Positions 47,811 to 60,072 are shown, numbered from the stretch's first letter. The stretch is 64,000 bases of DNA from Apiosordaria backusii (GCA_030549205.1 JAUKTV010000006.1:452501-516500), one strand, 5' to 3'. Numbers and translations are program-made. The notes: generated by a model not told the origin, from the sequence alone.

Positions 47811-49543
47811 CTTGTCGCTGTGTTTGTCTTTTTACCTCTCCCCCTTTTATGCTGTTGACCTTTTTGTTTGGTGCTGGTGGTGGATTGATCTCTTGCGAGG
47901 CTCAACCAGAGGAAGATGCTCCGCTCCTAGAGGAGAAAAAAAGAAACTAGTATTCGTCGGTGACCAAGAGAAAAAGAAGGGAAGAGGGCCGCCAGCCAAG
48001 GTAGGGTCGCCAGGGAGTCCTTTATTCTATTTTCCAGCCATGCCTGTTTGCCCCCGTTGGGCCTGATGGCCTTGATGGCCCGCCTTGACCGGGTAGAGTG
48101 TCGTTGAGCTTTTTCAGGCTCCCGGCAAGTACTAACTGCCGATACTACAGAACTTGTTCTATGTTCTCTGGTCATTTGGGTATAATATGAGTGATTGGTG
48201 GATAGAAGTTCTAGCCGTTATTGGACCCCTTGCCGTATTCGTTGACAATTGCCGGAGCTCCGGAATTGATGTCTTGTTGTCTAAGAAGAGTCTGTATTCA
48301 GCCGGGTAAAATGAGGTGCAGCCGCCCCCCTTCTCCCACGTTGATTATCCAAGGTCACGCTCCTCGTGCGCAGCCGCCCTCGCTTGGTGTTGGGTACATT
48401 AAAACCAGACAAGTGACGTATGAGAGGGCGGAACCAAACCATCTCTAAATGGGGTTTGGGACATAACGTGTAGTACATCTGGGGTAAACACAGAAAAAAA
48501 AGGGGGGGGCCATTTTCTGGGGTGCGGGGGGACTTGTCCCATTCGTTCATTTTCTCGTCTGTTCTGGGCCGCTTCGGGCCTTCCTGGCGTCAAGCAATCA
48601 AACACATGGTATGAATATACCATGTGCTGCAAGGGATGAGGCGGCAAATGGCAACGCTGTCAACCGACAACCGAGCAGTCACACCCATCTGCCCCACAAG
48701 CCACGTTCTCCGGCTTCCCTCCTTTCTATTCTCTGGGGACTTTGTCTGGGTGCCGGGGTCACTCAATTCTCGGTTTCTTCCGACCAAGCTATCATCCGGA
48801 AAAACCGAGGTGCAGGAGGATGGCAGGCTATCCGAGTAGCACCCACACATTGGACATCCAGAACAATCAGTTGGTTGAGCGGAATGGTAGAGAAACTGCC
48901 GCCCTGTTTTCTAGAGTCCTGTGCTTTCTCTCTGGCGCCAATGTCAAGATATTGGGCACTGCCACGGTAGCGATCAGAGATAACTCCACATCTATCTGGA
49001 CTTCTTTATACCTTCCAGCGATGAAAATGAACTCAAGCTGGGTATACTGGGTCCAGTTGAAAAATGGGACGACGAGGTCGTCTTCTCGGACCTACGCTGC
49101 CTCATCTTGCTTGGTTTGTGTCTGTCAATGATTCCTCAGTCCAACTTTTCCTGTCAAGCCTTGATAGATTACCCTGCTTTCTAGCGACGCATTTCTTTCC
49201 GTTTTCAGCCGCTGCCTCCTTTCTTCCCACGTGGCTTCTGGCTTAATGGCCAGTGACACGTTTGGGCTCACGCTCGAATCTCGTGGGAAGACCGACTGTC
49301 TAAACGAGTGGTGAACACTTTCTACCACGTGGCAAGGGGATTGTCGGCCGATTCGGTAACCAGTTTTGTTTCCTCTTTTCCACTTGCTGGTAAAAGTAGC
49401 CATGGTGGCCGTCGATCAAATGACGAGATGTATACAGATGGAACTCTGAAGAAATTTTTCGAGCCTTGTACTCAAATGATGTTCCCACTGCGAGATACGG
49501 CACTGAAACAAACAGAAGGAATGCCAAAGGAAATCCAGCCGTA
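47811..49543. other. Intergenic region
   Basis: 1.7 kb between the DUF1996 start and the HAL2 stop, both minus strand. It contains the DUF1996 promoter. Several frames of 80-130 codons overlap on both strands and none resembles a known family. Confidence 0.45.
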
Positions 49544-50740
49544 TCAGTTCGATCCACCCACCCCGCTCTCCCTCTCCTTCTCCCTCTCCCTCTCCTTCTC
49601 CTTCTCCCTCTCCCTCTCCTTCTCCCTCTCCCTCTCCTTCTCCTTCTCCCTCTCTGTCAAGACCTCCTTTACAACACCCAGAACCGCCCCATGAGCCTTC
49701 TCCGGCGCAGCGATAAATCCCCAGTTCTCAGCCAGGGTTCTCCCCTTGCCCAATTCAATGTCCCGTCCATCAACATCTGTGATTTTGCCACCGACCTCTT
49801 TGAAAAGCAACATAGCACCCGCATGATCCCATACCTTTGCCTTTCGTTCCCTCGTTTTGTACACCCATACAGTGCAATTCGCCACCCCGAGCGCCAGGCA
49901 CACCCATCTGTTCACCCAGCCGAGGAGGTCATTCCCCGGAAAGTCCATGCCAAGCTTTTGAGCTACCTTTTCGTGTAGTGTGTCAACTCCCGAGTCTAGA
50001 CTCTGCCAGCAGGTCACACTCTTCAGTCCCTCGACCGTCTTGACTTGATCTGCGTGTCGAGGGATTTTTCGCGGCTTTTCCTCTTCTGTTTTGTTGAATA
50101 GCGGCTCGACAAATACCCCATGGCCTTTGACACAGTATACAACGGCCCCCTTTCCGGTTTTATCGATCGACGCGTCGTCTATCACTTCTCCATCCCCCCC
50201 AGTCCCAAGCGTCCAGTCCAGGAGCGGACAAGCAACCACACTCATCACTTCCTCTCTGTCGCGTCCTCCTTCCCCTCCTGCTAGTAAGGCGATATTGATG
50301 GCGTATTGCTTTCCCTTGAGAAACGTCTTGGTGCCGTCAATAGGATCAAATACCCAGGTCCTTTTCCCCGCTTCGCTTTGCTCGATGCAGAGATCAATCA
50401 CATCACACACATGACCCTCATCTCTTGCCTCCCAGCCCTTGGCGGTTTTCAACACTGCCGCAACCTGCTGTCGTAGCTGAGGGTTTTCCCTCAGCTCATC
50501 TGCCGATTCCTCACCTACCAGCGCGTCGTCGGGAAATGCCTGACTAAGAGTGCCCGCCAAAAGGGCTTGAATGGCGAAGTCGGCGACAGTGACGGGGCTG
50601 AAGTCGTGTTTTGTCACCGAATCAACTTGACTTTTCTGTTGGGTGAGGAAGAACTTGGAGAGGACGGTCCGGCTAATGAGAGCGGCTTGGCGTGCGAGCG
50701 CAAGTGCGAGAGTGAGTTCGTCGTGGAGTGGCGATTCCAT
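49544..50740 (-). CDS. hal2: 3'(2'),5'-bisphosphate nucleotidase HAL2/MET22
   Basis: Hydrolyses 3'-phosphoadenosine 5'-phosphate to AMP, clearing the by-product of sulfate assimilation; it is a known target of lithium and sodium. A single exon of 398 residues. Metal-binding motifs are GEESAD (near residue 76), DPIDGTKTFLKG (near 136) and WDHAGAMLLFKEVGG (near 307). The start MESPLHDELTLALALARQAA is typical. The C-terminus is odd: the last ~35 residues are almost only Glu, Arg and Lys, encoded by a CTCCCTCTCCTT-type microsatellite at 49566-49654. The usual family length is reached before this tail, so it is a recent, repeat-made extension. Confidence 0.95.
   Translation of the reverse strand: MESPLHDELTLALALARQAALISRTVLSKFFLTQQKSQVDSVTKHDFSPVTVADFAIQALLAGTLSQAFPDDALVGEESADELRENPQLRQQVAAVLKTAKGWEARDEGHVCDVIDLCIEQSEAGKRTWVFDPIDGTKTFLKGKQYAINIALLAGGEGGRDREEVMSVVACPLLDWTLGTGGDGEVIDDASIDKTGKGAVVYCVKGHGVFVEPLFNKTEEEKPRKIPRHADQVKTVEGLKSVTCWQSLDSGVDTLHEKVAQKLGMDFPGNDLLGWVNRWVCLALGVANCTVWVYKTRERKAKVWDHAGAMLLFKEVGGKITDVDGRDIELGKGRTLAENWGFIAAPEKAHGAVLGVVKEVLTEREKEKEREREKEREREKEKEREREKERESGVGGSN
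49566..49654. repeat. CTC/CTT-rich microsatellite inside HAL2
   Basis: A nearly pure pyrimidine repeat of CTCCCT and CTCCTT units. On the minus strand it codes for the Glu/Lys/Arg tail of HAL2. Length variation between strains is likely. Confidence 0.85.
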
Positions 50741-53016
50741 TCTTTCAGGGGGCCGGTCGTTGTCGCGAGCTGAAGTTATGGGAACGTGACGAACCAGCGA
50801 AGTGTGCGTTTAGGTGTCTGAAAGGAAAGCCGTATTGTTGTTGCCCAGTGTTGAATGAGGGGTTTGCTTGACTCGGCAGGGGCTGCTGAGACCCACTTTC
50901 TTCATGTTCAGATTATCAAAAAAGGGGGTCTCGATGGTGGAACATGACACTGCTTGTCAGGCCTGACAAGTATTGGATTCTTAAACAAGCAAACATATCA
51001 AATATAGGTGTCTCTACCTCATGTTAGGCGGCTAGCCCTCGATAATTTCTGAAACTGCCAAACGACAACAGCACGAGAAACAGTCTATAAACACAAGGAT
51101 TCCAACACCGAGATTCAAGCCAAATAGCTATATAAGTAGTCGATGAGAAAGAACGAAACGGACATCGAGAAAATAAAAGGGACGACGGCCAGCAAACCCA
51201 ATCCGCCGCAACAGCAAAAAGTACATGTCTCGCTCCCGACCGCAATTCTCATACCTCATAACCATATACACGATTCTTGTGCCGCCTTTGGACCTGTTTT
51301 TTCTCTTCCATTTTCATGACTCTCGGCCATCGACATCATTTGAGCTTGTCCACACATGCCCCTCAGGATATCAGGCTACGCGAGTCCTCCATGCCTTGTT
51401 CCTTTCATCAGTCATCATCACCATCGTCATATCATTCCAAGGAAATCTTGTCGTCTTCGTCTCGGATAGACCGGTGGTAGAATTTTGTGTATGTGTCGTC
51501 CGGCGGTGCCATGGCGACAGAATGGGAAACGGTCACGTCGATATCGTCTCGATTGCCGTGCAGGAGTTTGGAATACTCGTATTGCGTTGAACCGTTGTTC
51601 ATAGAGCCCACCAAGCAAAACCAGACACGCAAGCACAACTGCACACACACAGCAAAACCAAACAAAAACACCCCGAAAAGGCAAAAAATATATTAAAGTA
51701 GACCGAAAAGAGTCAAGCCAACAGTAACAGAAAGAACCCAAATGCATCACGCTGCAATAACATGGACCAAAGTCAAACTTTTGACATTTTCAACGACAAC
51801 CTGCAAATATTTGTGCGCTACCGCCCCCTACTGGCGCTGCAGCAATATCTGGTCACCACATCATGCTGAAATGCATTGTCGATATCAAGGACACCTCTTT
51901 TGCATCAAAAAAGGGAGAAAGGGGCTTGGGTGGCCACAAGAATGTGCCGTCTATTAGGTGAGTTCTTTTTGCTTTTTCCTATGCCACAGCAAAGGTTTGT
52001 TCGCTTCCTGGTAGGCTGGACATTGAGGCAAAACACGTCGTCAAGTGCCCTGCCCGCCCAGAAAGGAGGGGTGTAGCTTGTCGTAGCCATCTAGGACGTG
52101 ACGTCGTAACAACCATAACATTCATAAAACAGTCCGGTTGGTTGGGCAAACCACATGGCACTATTCCGTCAGGGTAAGAGGCCCTGGTGGGCGTCCAAAG
52201 AAGCAAGGCAGCGAAAAGAAACGATTCAGTGCTGTCTTGCAGAGGTATGCCAACGCCAAGCTAATTGTTGGCGCAAGGTTGGTTACCCAGGTAAGGTGTA
52301 GAAAATCTTCTCTGTATACCCAATTTGTTCGTTTCGCCGTTTCTTCTCTTCGTATTCCTATCGTCGTCATCATCGAGAGTATAGCACAGAGGCTCGAAGG
52401 AGGGGCAGAAGTCGCCAGTCGTCACGGAACTCTGTGAACCATGAACAGCCGAGAGGTCGGAAAAAAAGCGGAAAATCGGAGGACTTTGGAGGCGCCACAG
52501 GCGGATTCTTAAACAAGAAATATTACAAGGCGTATGCTCGGGAGAGGCAAGAAGGGCGGGGAAACGGCTCTATGTCTGTGTTTTGGGTGTATGCGTGGCT
52601 GTGAGTTGGTGAACTTTTTTTGTTTCTGTGTGTTGCATGCAGCGATGCTGGCGCCCATCCACCTGTATTCCAACATGTTTGATCCAACACCAGCGGCAGC
52701 TGTTAATCCTGCACGAACATCGCTAGACCAATTCTTCAACACCATCACTGAGGATGAGGAGGAGGTGCAACAACCAAAACATTCTGGCCATCTTGAAGGG
52801 GCGGGCCCGGAAGGAGGTGGGAAGGAGAGAGGACACGAGGCTGCGGGGCCTGAGGTAGGGCTTGCTGCACAGGCAAGCCCGAAGGAAACGCTGCCCGCTG
52901 AGCCCGTTCGAGATCAGCACGCCGAACATAAACACAACTGGTAGGGGCACGATTCCGCTCCTACTGGAATCTTGCCGCCGAAGTGGTGGCCGAACGCACC
53001 GCGGTATCCGAGGACT
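50741..53016. other. Intergenic region
   Basis: 2.3 kb between the HAL2 start and the PIN4-like stop, both on the minus strand. It contains the HAL2 promoter and probably a long 3' UTR of the PIN4-like gene. A 136-codon plus frame at 52534-52944 is antisense to that region and shows no family resemblance. Confidence 0.45.
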
Positions 53017-55012
53017 CTATAACGCTTCATTAGTCCCCATGTTTCCGAACGTGTAGCTAGACAGTGGGGGCAACGTACCGCTTCCTCGCTGCATGTGGCC
53101 ATTGGTCCGGCCGCGAGCAGCAAAACCGGCCATGCCTTCACCCCAGTCTCCATTCGGGCCCAAGGGCTGGCGGTCTGGGACGCTACGGGTGCTGGTCCCA
53201 TTCAAGCCGGGGCGCTGGCTGCCGATGGCGCCAGGCGTATCCCGGGGCCGTAGCCTGTTGCTGCCAAAGGGCTCGCTCAACGTCATGCCACCGAGGTCGG
53301 GGATCAGCATGGATGGATCGTTGTTCGAATTGGTACCCGGAGTAGTAGGTGTGGTCAACGAGCTGTTCTGACCTGCGAGGTTGGCGCTATACTCTCCATA
53401 CTGGGCTACACTACCCGCCTGGGGAAACCCATTCGATGACAGCGAAGGGCTGGGAGTGTATGAACGCAGGTCGGCAAAGGACTTGACGCCACGAAGCGCG
53501 TTGAGCCCGCCATCTGGGCTATCTGGAAGCTCCAACGTCGGGCCATGACGACTAGAGCGGCCCATGGTGGCATAGTGGCCCGGTCCGCTGTTCCGAGTCT
53601 CGGCAAAGTCAATGGTAGCCGCACGGCTCAGACCACGACGGTGAGCGTCGGCCGACACCCCGGGGAGGCTATGCAGGGAGGCAGGCGCGGTGGACTCTTT
53701 GAGGACATGAATCTGTCTCTGTGCTCCCTCGCCAACCGAGCGGTGCTCCAGCCCCATGTTGTGTGCAAGAATATGAACAGTCCGGCGCTGGTGGGGTGTA
53801 ATGGTGGAAGGGAAGACCAGGATTTCACGGTTGGGGTCGTTCCGGAACAGCGTGAGCTCTGTGTAGAACTGCAAAGTATCTGGGTTGTTGAGATCCACAT
53901 CCCCTGCAATGGATGCTGGGTTAGCTGATGCCGAGGAGAGCTTCATTGTTGATTTTGTCGTAGACTTACGCAGCGGCGAAGTGCGGGATCGGGTGCTGTG
54001 GGCGGCATTCAGAGAGTGCATTGAGGACTGGTGCTGCAATGTCAGGGGCTGGTGCTGCTCCTCCAACTGGCCCCTCTTCTCCCGCTTTTCCCGTTCGATT
54101 CGTTCTCTCTCGTGCTCTGGCAGCATTTTCTTGTACTCAACTCTCAGCTTGCGACCCTGTACCTCGTACCCATTCAACTGGTCAATGACGGTCTGTGTGT
54201 CGAGAGGGCTCTGAAAATTGGCAAATGCAAGTCCGCGGAAGATGCCATTATCGAAGTGGTAATTGAATGCATATGGCTGGGGAAGGCCCAGATCCGACAT
54301 GATGGATGTGAGCATCTCTTTCCGGACGTTGAATGGAATATTCTTGATCACAATGGCGGTAGGAATCAGGTCGCTAGACATGGACTTGGGATCGTGGCGA
54401 GGGTCGTACATGCCATTGGAAAAAGCATGGCGCTCAGAGCCATAGCCATCGCCATTCATCATTCCCATGCCCTGGTTGAAGTTGGCCACGGCCGAATACT
54501 GTGTTGACGGGGTATTGAGAGCCTGGCTTCCCAGGCCTTGTTCGCCGCCCATCGTCCATTCCTGCCGAAGAAAAACAAAGTCAGTGAGTAAACCACAATT
54601 CTGGCACTCCGGGAAAGAGGGAGCTGGCAGTGGTGGGAAAACAAACCGTGGGCAGAGCTGCTCTGCGAGAGGCACTCGGCCGAAGCCTGCTGTCGCCCAT
54701 TGCTCCGTTCACCGTGTTCGCGCCGTTGTAGGCCCATGCCTGGGCATTGCCAATGTAGTTGTCAGTCGGGAAGCCTGGTGTAGGCGGAGCTCTGTGTTGT
54801 CTGAAGGAGTTGCTCTCGTAGGGGTTGAAGCGGTCTTCGGCAGGAAATAGAGAGGCGGATCCCTGGGGGAAGGAGTCAATCTGGTGGCGCTGCTGAAGGC
54901 GCATGGCGCTTGGGGGTCCGGAGACCGTGTTAAAGCCCGTCCTGGTCGAGATAGGAGACGACCGGGTGGGCTGCTGCGCATAGCCGCTGTAATAGCCCGA
55001 CTGTTCGCTCAT
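53017..55012 (-). CDS. pin4: RRM and R3H protein, PIN4/Cip1 type
   Basis: RNA-binding regulator related to yeast Pin4 and fission yeast Cip1/Cip2, which act in cell-cycle and stress control of mRNAs. Exons are 55012-54647, 54561-53970 and 53903-53017, giving 614 residues. An RRM is clear: TAIVIKNIPFNVRKEML (RNP2), GIFRGLAFANF (RNP1) and GRKLRVEYKKMLP. A charged helix follows. An R3H domain lies at TLQFYTELTLFRNDPNREIL to HNMGLEHRSVGEG. The rest is low-complexity and rich in Ser, Pro, Gly and Asn. The 66-bp intron (53904-53969) has GTAAGT and GCTAACC...CAG signals but is also open in frame. The true C-terminus is uncertain: a GTACGT donor near 53069 may lead to a further exon. Confidence 0.9.
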
Positions 55013-55834
55013 TTTTTCCGGAGACTATCGATCGCGACAGCTAGCGCGAGGATCCAGCAAACCAAAGACCAAGCTTGGGAGGAGGTGACGTTGGCGAGAC
55101 GAGGTGATCGAGGGTCGGCCTCATGCGGCACAAGACGGGACGACGTCGGGCTCTGACGCTGGCGAGTCGAGGACCGAGAGAGTGGCTCGGGCGATCGGTC
55201 GGATCGGTTCGCTAGGCTGGCAGACGATGCGAAGGATGAAGAAGGGATAGCCGAAGACCGAAAAGTCAAAAGCTGCAGAGTTTTGCAGGTGGAGTTTTGG
55301 TGTGGTTTTTGGGGGGGGGTGTGGTTTTTTGGTTCGCAATGGCACGGGCGATGGTGAAGACTCGACCGTCCGTCGGGGACGATGGGGGAAAAAAACTCGT
55401 GAAAAAGCAAAGCGCACTTCGCTCTCACCCACTTGTCTCTGTCTCCCTTTCTCTCTCCACAGTGCGGCGGGCAGCAGCGGACAGCGGACAGCGAACAACA
55501 GATTAGAGACAGAGGCAGAGGCGGGACAGAGTCGACAAGGCAAGACAACAGACAGCAGTGGAAGCGTACGGGAAGAAAAAGGGAACGTCAAAGGTCTATG
55601 TCATCACGTCGTCTGCTGGCGGTGGTCGTTCGCTGGTTGACCAAACCAAAAAAAGATTGGAGAGCGGCGGATTGGGTTGGAGGAAGAGATGGAGAGGCGA
55701 CCCGAGATGGTGGCAGCTGCGCTTGTCAGAAAAGTCAACTCAGGCACTGTTGCCAGGGACTTCTTTTTTTGTGGCGGCCTTTGGAAACGTGCCGTGCGAG
55801 CCCCACCTGGGAGCACTTGAGGATAAGGCGCCGG

Positions 55835-55864
55835 GTTTGTTTTTGTTTTTGTTTTTGTTTTTGG
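55835..55864. repeat. TTTTTG microsatellite
   Basis: About five consecutive GTTTTT units. Confidence 0.8.
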
Positions 55865-56468
55865 CGGCTGGCTGATGCTCCCTACGGGTAATTTGCTGTT
55901 GGTAATGTTGCTGGTTGAGGTGATGGGAAGATTGTATTCAATGTAAGGTGGAAGCTGTTCCAGTGTCGGTCACAAAATATTCCCAAGAGGCTAAAAAGGG
56001 TGAAGAGACAGGACCAGCAATCGTCCCGCCTTTTTGTGGCCCCACCGTCCGCCATGCCAAGCACTAGCTCGTCCCCATGGCTGCACCTTTCAGCGCTCAT
56101 CCAATTTGACCATTTTTTCTTGATTCTCCTTTCCCCATGCCAGAGACCCGCGCCTTACTCGTATGCGGCAAGCATGTCTCCATCTGCTCACTATTTTTGT
56201 TGCTTCTTTCTCTATGTACATAATTGTGTCTGCATCACATGTGCGTTGCCGCCCTCCCCGCTGTACACTAGGTCTTGCCTGCTGGTCCTGGATGGATGCT
56301 TCTGTCAGGGCGTCTTGTGACCCTATCATTGGCTCCCCAGGGCAACAGAGCCCTCCCACTGGCTCAGAGCCTACACCTCAAAACATGGCGGCATGTTTGA
56401 CGCCTCCTCCACTCACCGAGCTTCCTTATGACGACTGACATATGTTGAGGAATACTCACTAGATAATG

Positions 56469-56487
56469 TACATACATACATACATAC
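56469..56487. repeat. CATA microsatellite
   Basis: Tandem ACAT/CATA tetranucleotides, about 4-5 units. Confidence 0.8.
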
Positions 56488-57341
56488 GGAACCATGCAGC
56501 CACATGATACCCACCCCCCCCGGACACCGACCTCATCCCGTCTTGTCTCCCTATGCTTCACCGTCAAGGGGGCTGATCTCGGAGCTGAACCCGGCAGAAT
56601 AAAAGAACCCCTTTTCTCCTGATTCTAGCGCCACCATTGCTTGCGGGGCCGCTGGAGTCCGTCATCTCGGAAGGGTCCCGCAGTGTTTGCTTGTGGGTAT
56701 CGTATACAGTGTATCCCGACGCTTGGATACACTGTGCAAGCCAACGCCTGCTCTCCTCATCTCGCCAACACGACCCTGATACCGACCGACGCCGACTGAC
56801 ACCTTTGCCCGTCGTGACCTCATCTCACGGTGACGTGGGTTCACTTTGCAAGCTGCCACCCTGTCAGGGACTCTGAACCATGGCTTCACAGCAGCTCCAG
56901 CCAGCTCATGGTGAGACCAGCTTAGTGAGGTTGACGGCCGAGAGGCGATCGTCACACATGGTTGCAATGACCCTGAATCTGGCATCCATGAATTGTATTG
57001 TTCCTTCATTATCAGAGACAGCGGCCAGGTTATATGAACAAAGGAATCTTTGTCCCTCTACTGTCGGCGGCGTTGCATCGTAGTGTTGCTTCTCGATGTA
57101 CACCAAGACCAAGACAAAGAGGCAGCACATTATTTTTGGAGCCTGCTAAAACTAGAATCTTATTGTCTCTATAATTCAAAGCAAAGCCTGCTTCTTTGAT
57201 TGCTGAAAGTCTCAAGTAAGTTGGCGTGGCTCCTATTTTCAAACCACAGCTCCCCTAGCAAAGCCGAATTATCAGTTTCATTCTCAGTTTGAATCTAAAA
57301 CCATCCGCATCACTTTCCAACCTACTATATTATTGATACTC

Positions 57342-58139
57342 ATGCCCGTTTTCCCAAGCTATCAGACAGCAATGAATGGACTTGGTTCAAAGTCGACGTC
57401 TATCAACAAAATGCTCCCAACAATTCTTCCTCCAACCCCTCCTCGGACACCCTCGCCGCCATCACCACCAGTCACAGGCTCCATTGTCTCCCTCCCCCCT
57501 CCTCCCAGCCCTCAGCAATGGAAATGGCGCTGTCACAACTGCAACACAAAGTACCGCCTCGCAACCACTCGCCGTTGCCTGACATGCTCCCATTACTTCT
57601 GCACCTCTCTCACCTCCCCCGTTATGAAACCCAAACCTAATCCCAAACGACCCAAACAGCTTCGCAAAAGAGGCAGCAATCGAACTTGCGCCTCCACCTT
57701 TGACTTTGCAGGCTGGGCGCGCCACAACTCCTGGCGGCGCCTTACTTTGCTTTCTTCGTCCTCTTCGTCACCAATAAAGCTGGAAGAATCGTTTGCTACC
57801 TTCTACCCCTGTCCCCTTTCTTCTTCCCCTTCCCTTTCTTCCCCTTTTCCCTCCGCCGCGGATGCCGAAGCTGAAATGGAAAAGGTGCAGTGGAACCCCA
57901 TCAGAAAGCTTGTCCCCAGGCGAAAGGTCATTCTGGCCAAGGAACGGCTGTATGTCAACAAGCAGCACAACTGCTTCCTGCACTGTGACTACCCTTCCGA
58001 GTGCCGACACATGATTTTCGAGGCCTATGAGCAGGGGAGGGTGACGTTCACTCAAGATGGGGAGCAAGGAGGTAAGTGGGTGGTCGTAGATCCGGGCCCT
58101 GAACCCGAAGGGCACGATGCGGACATTGTGTTGTTCTGA
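57342..58139 (+). CDS. Unrecognised Cys-rich protein
   Basis: A 265-residue frame with fungal codon use and no intron. I do not know the family. Residues ~25-60 are Pro/Ser-rich (PPTPPRTPSPPSPP). A cysteine pattern CHNC-x14-CLTC-x3-FC follows, then a later Cys in RTCAST, which suggests a small zinc-binding module. The C-terminal part (KQHNCFLHCDYPSECRHMIF) has further cysteines and histidines. The first ATG in frame is 57342. Similar short proteins with a WxC-x2-C...RCLxCxHxxC layout occur in other ascomycetes, as I recall, but this needs a search. A nuclear or regulatory role is only a guess. Confidence 0.7.
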   Translation: MPVFPSYQTAMNGLGSKSTSINKMLPTILPPTPPRTPSPPSPPVTGSIVSLPPPPSPQQWKWRCHNCNTKYRLATTRRCLTCSHYFCTSLTSPVMKPKPNPKRPKQLRKRGSNRTCASTFDFAGWARHNSWRRLTLLSSSSSSPIKLEESFATFYPCPLSSSPSLSSPFPSAADAEAEMEKVQWNPIRKLVPRRKVILAKERLYVNKQHNCFLHCDYPSECRHMIFEAYEQGRVTFTQDGEQGGKWVVVDPGPEPEGHDADIVLF

Positions 58140-59170
58140 AGGCTGTAAACCAAGATAGGTGACAACGCAGCAATTATATAGGGACGAAGAACTACCGGAT
58201 CAACCAAGCGGGGCAAGGAAAAAGGGTAGGTAAGAGAGTAGGCAGAACGACGAGGTTATTTAGCGCCAGGTACAACAATAATGCTGCTGGTGTCAGCGAA
58301 TGCTAGAAACTAGAGCAAAACCCTAGGTCACAGGCGAGGGCGCGAGCCTGACACGATAGGCCACATATGCACTCATACTGGCCATGTGGCTGGTAGCAAA
58401 TAGAAGCCGTAAGCGTCCATAGTTCATAGTATTATATGGCACCGGGAACACGGATATGGACACTGTTCCCTCTACCTGTGTTTGTGCTCATGCTGGACAC
58501 AAAGGGAGAAATGTTAAGAGTACCACAACTGAACCACCTAAATCATGTGCTTAGTAGCAAGCGTACACATGGTAGTAGGATAACAAACGATGACGATGAA
58601 AGTGAAGGAGCAAGTGACGCCAGATGGACCCCAGGTCCTGCTTCGCTACCTGAGGTGACCCTTCCTGACCATTCTCCTGCCCCATACTGGGCGCCCCAAT
58701 GACAGATGGCAAAGTTGCGGTGTTGTTACATATCGGAGTGCTTCTCAAGTGTGTGTCGTTGCAGGCACATGGAACCAGCGCCCCTGCCCACTTCCAAGTT
58801 GTTCCCCCCCTCCCCAGTCCCATTACGGGCCAAAAGCCCGCTACCTTTCCGGGTGCCAACGGCAGACGAAGTTGGCCCACATGTTGTGGAAAAGCCCCTA
58901 AGAGGCCTGGGCCTGTGTCGCACAGTTTTCCGGCAGCCAGACTCCCATCCCGCTGTCATTGTTCACAGGCTTTCGACATTAAAGGAAATAAAATCCATCA
59001 GACAGCAGCATCCTAGCGCAGCAAACAAATTAAACTCGCACCAAAAGAAACCGCCATCGCCCTATATCGCGCATGTTGAGGGCCCAGTCCATCAGTAAAA
59101 CGTATCTTGCACCTTTTTGCAAATACAATGCCCAAGAAAAGTATGTCGGATCGGATCACGCCTTGGCTTT
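58140..59170. other. 3' region between convergent genes
   Basis: 1.0 kb between the Cys-rich gene (+) and H2A.Z (-). It should hold both 3' UTRs. No further gene is seen. Confidence 0.5.
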
Positions 59171-60072
59171 CTACGCCTCAGCGGCCTTGGCCTTCTTTTT
59201 CTGCTCCACTTTGAGCAGAAGGGCGCGGTTAATGTGCGGGAGAACACCACCAAAGGCGATAGTGGCACGGATCAGGGTGTCGAGCTCTTCGTCGCCGCGG
59301 ATAGCAAGCTGGAGATGGCGAGGGGTAATACGCTTGACCTTGAGATCCTTGGCAGCGTTCTGTTGGGAGGAAAGCAAAGATTAGCCAAGGCCCAGAACAG
59401 AGAGGCAGGGAGGCAAAGTGGTAAAAAAAACGTACTCCTGCAAGCTCGAGCACTTCGGCAGTGAGGTATTCCAGCACGGCGGTAACGTAGACAGCTGCCT
59501 TGGCGCCAACGCGCATCTTGTTTTGAGTGTTTTGCTTCAGGAAACGCTTAACACGGCCACAAGGGAACTGAAAGGTGCAATGTTAGCATATTGGCGTCAT
59601 TGCGTGGCCGGGGGCAAGCCCAATAGACAAAGAAAACGGCATTGAGAGACTGTCTGTCCTTCTGACCACCGAGAAATGCAATGCGACAGAACTCTCGTAT
59701 TGGCCGAGTGATTGGTGTTGTGCCTTGCGGAAGTAGGCAGGCGCAATGCATGCGCAGAGCTCTGTCAAGTTGGGCGCGATACTTGGGTGATGTGATGTTG
59801 CAAGCCGATCGAAGGGGGAAGGGTGAAAACAACAGCCGGCTCCGGAATGCGCGGCAGACGCGTGCCCATGATAGCTCGCGGAAAAAGTCCGATGCGGACG
59901 CGAGGGGGGCCGACGACGAGATGGAAGAACAAGACGCCAGCTTGAGCTGGTCGCGACATACCTGCAGACCTGCACGTTGAGAGTGACTCTGTTGCTTCTT
60001 GGAACCCTCAACACCGGATGTCTTGCCGCCGGAGCTCTTGCCGCCCGAAGACTTTCCCTTTCCGCCGGCCAT
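59171..60072 (-). CDS. htz1: Histone variant H2A.Z
   Basis: Replication-independent H2A variant placed at promoters by the SWR1 complex. Exons are 60072-59962, 59567-59436 and 59359-59171, all in phase 0, giving 143 residues, the usual length. The N-terminal tail is Gly/Lys/Ser-rich ([17 protein letters not shown]). The histone fold is read as [38 protein letters not shown] and [21 protein letters not shown]. The H2A.Z-type end is [18 protein letters not shown] with KKKAKAAEA. The first intron is 394 bp, several times longer than others in the window. The second is 76 bp. Confidence 0.97.

Larger units (their letters stand above)
55013..57341. other. Intergenic region with the PIN4-like 5' leader
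   Basis: 2.3 kb between divergent genes. The part next to 55012 is GC-rich with A/G-rich runs and probably transcribed as the PIN4-like leader. A (TTTTTG)n tract lies at 55835-55864 and a CATA tetranucleotide run at 56469-56487. Frames inside have no recognisable product. Confidence 0.45.

Noticed and set aside
52534..52944. 136-codon plus-strand frame
   Set aside because: Low-complexity Glu/Gly-rich, downstream of the PIN4-like gene on the opposite strand, with no family signal.
55009..55548. Overlapping minus-strand frames of 140-180 codons upstream of the PIN4-like start
   Set aside because: Ser/Pro/Arg-rich frames in the likely 5' leader. They overlap each other in different frames and have no conserved motif.
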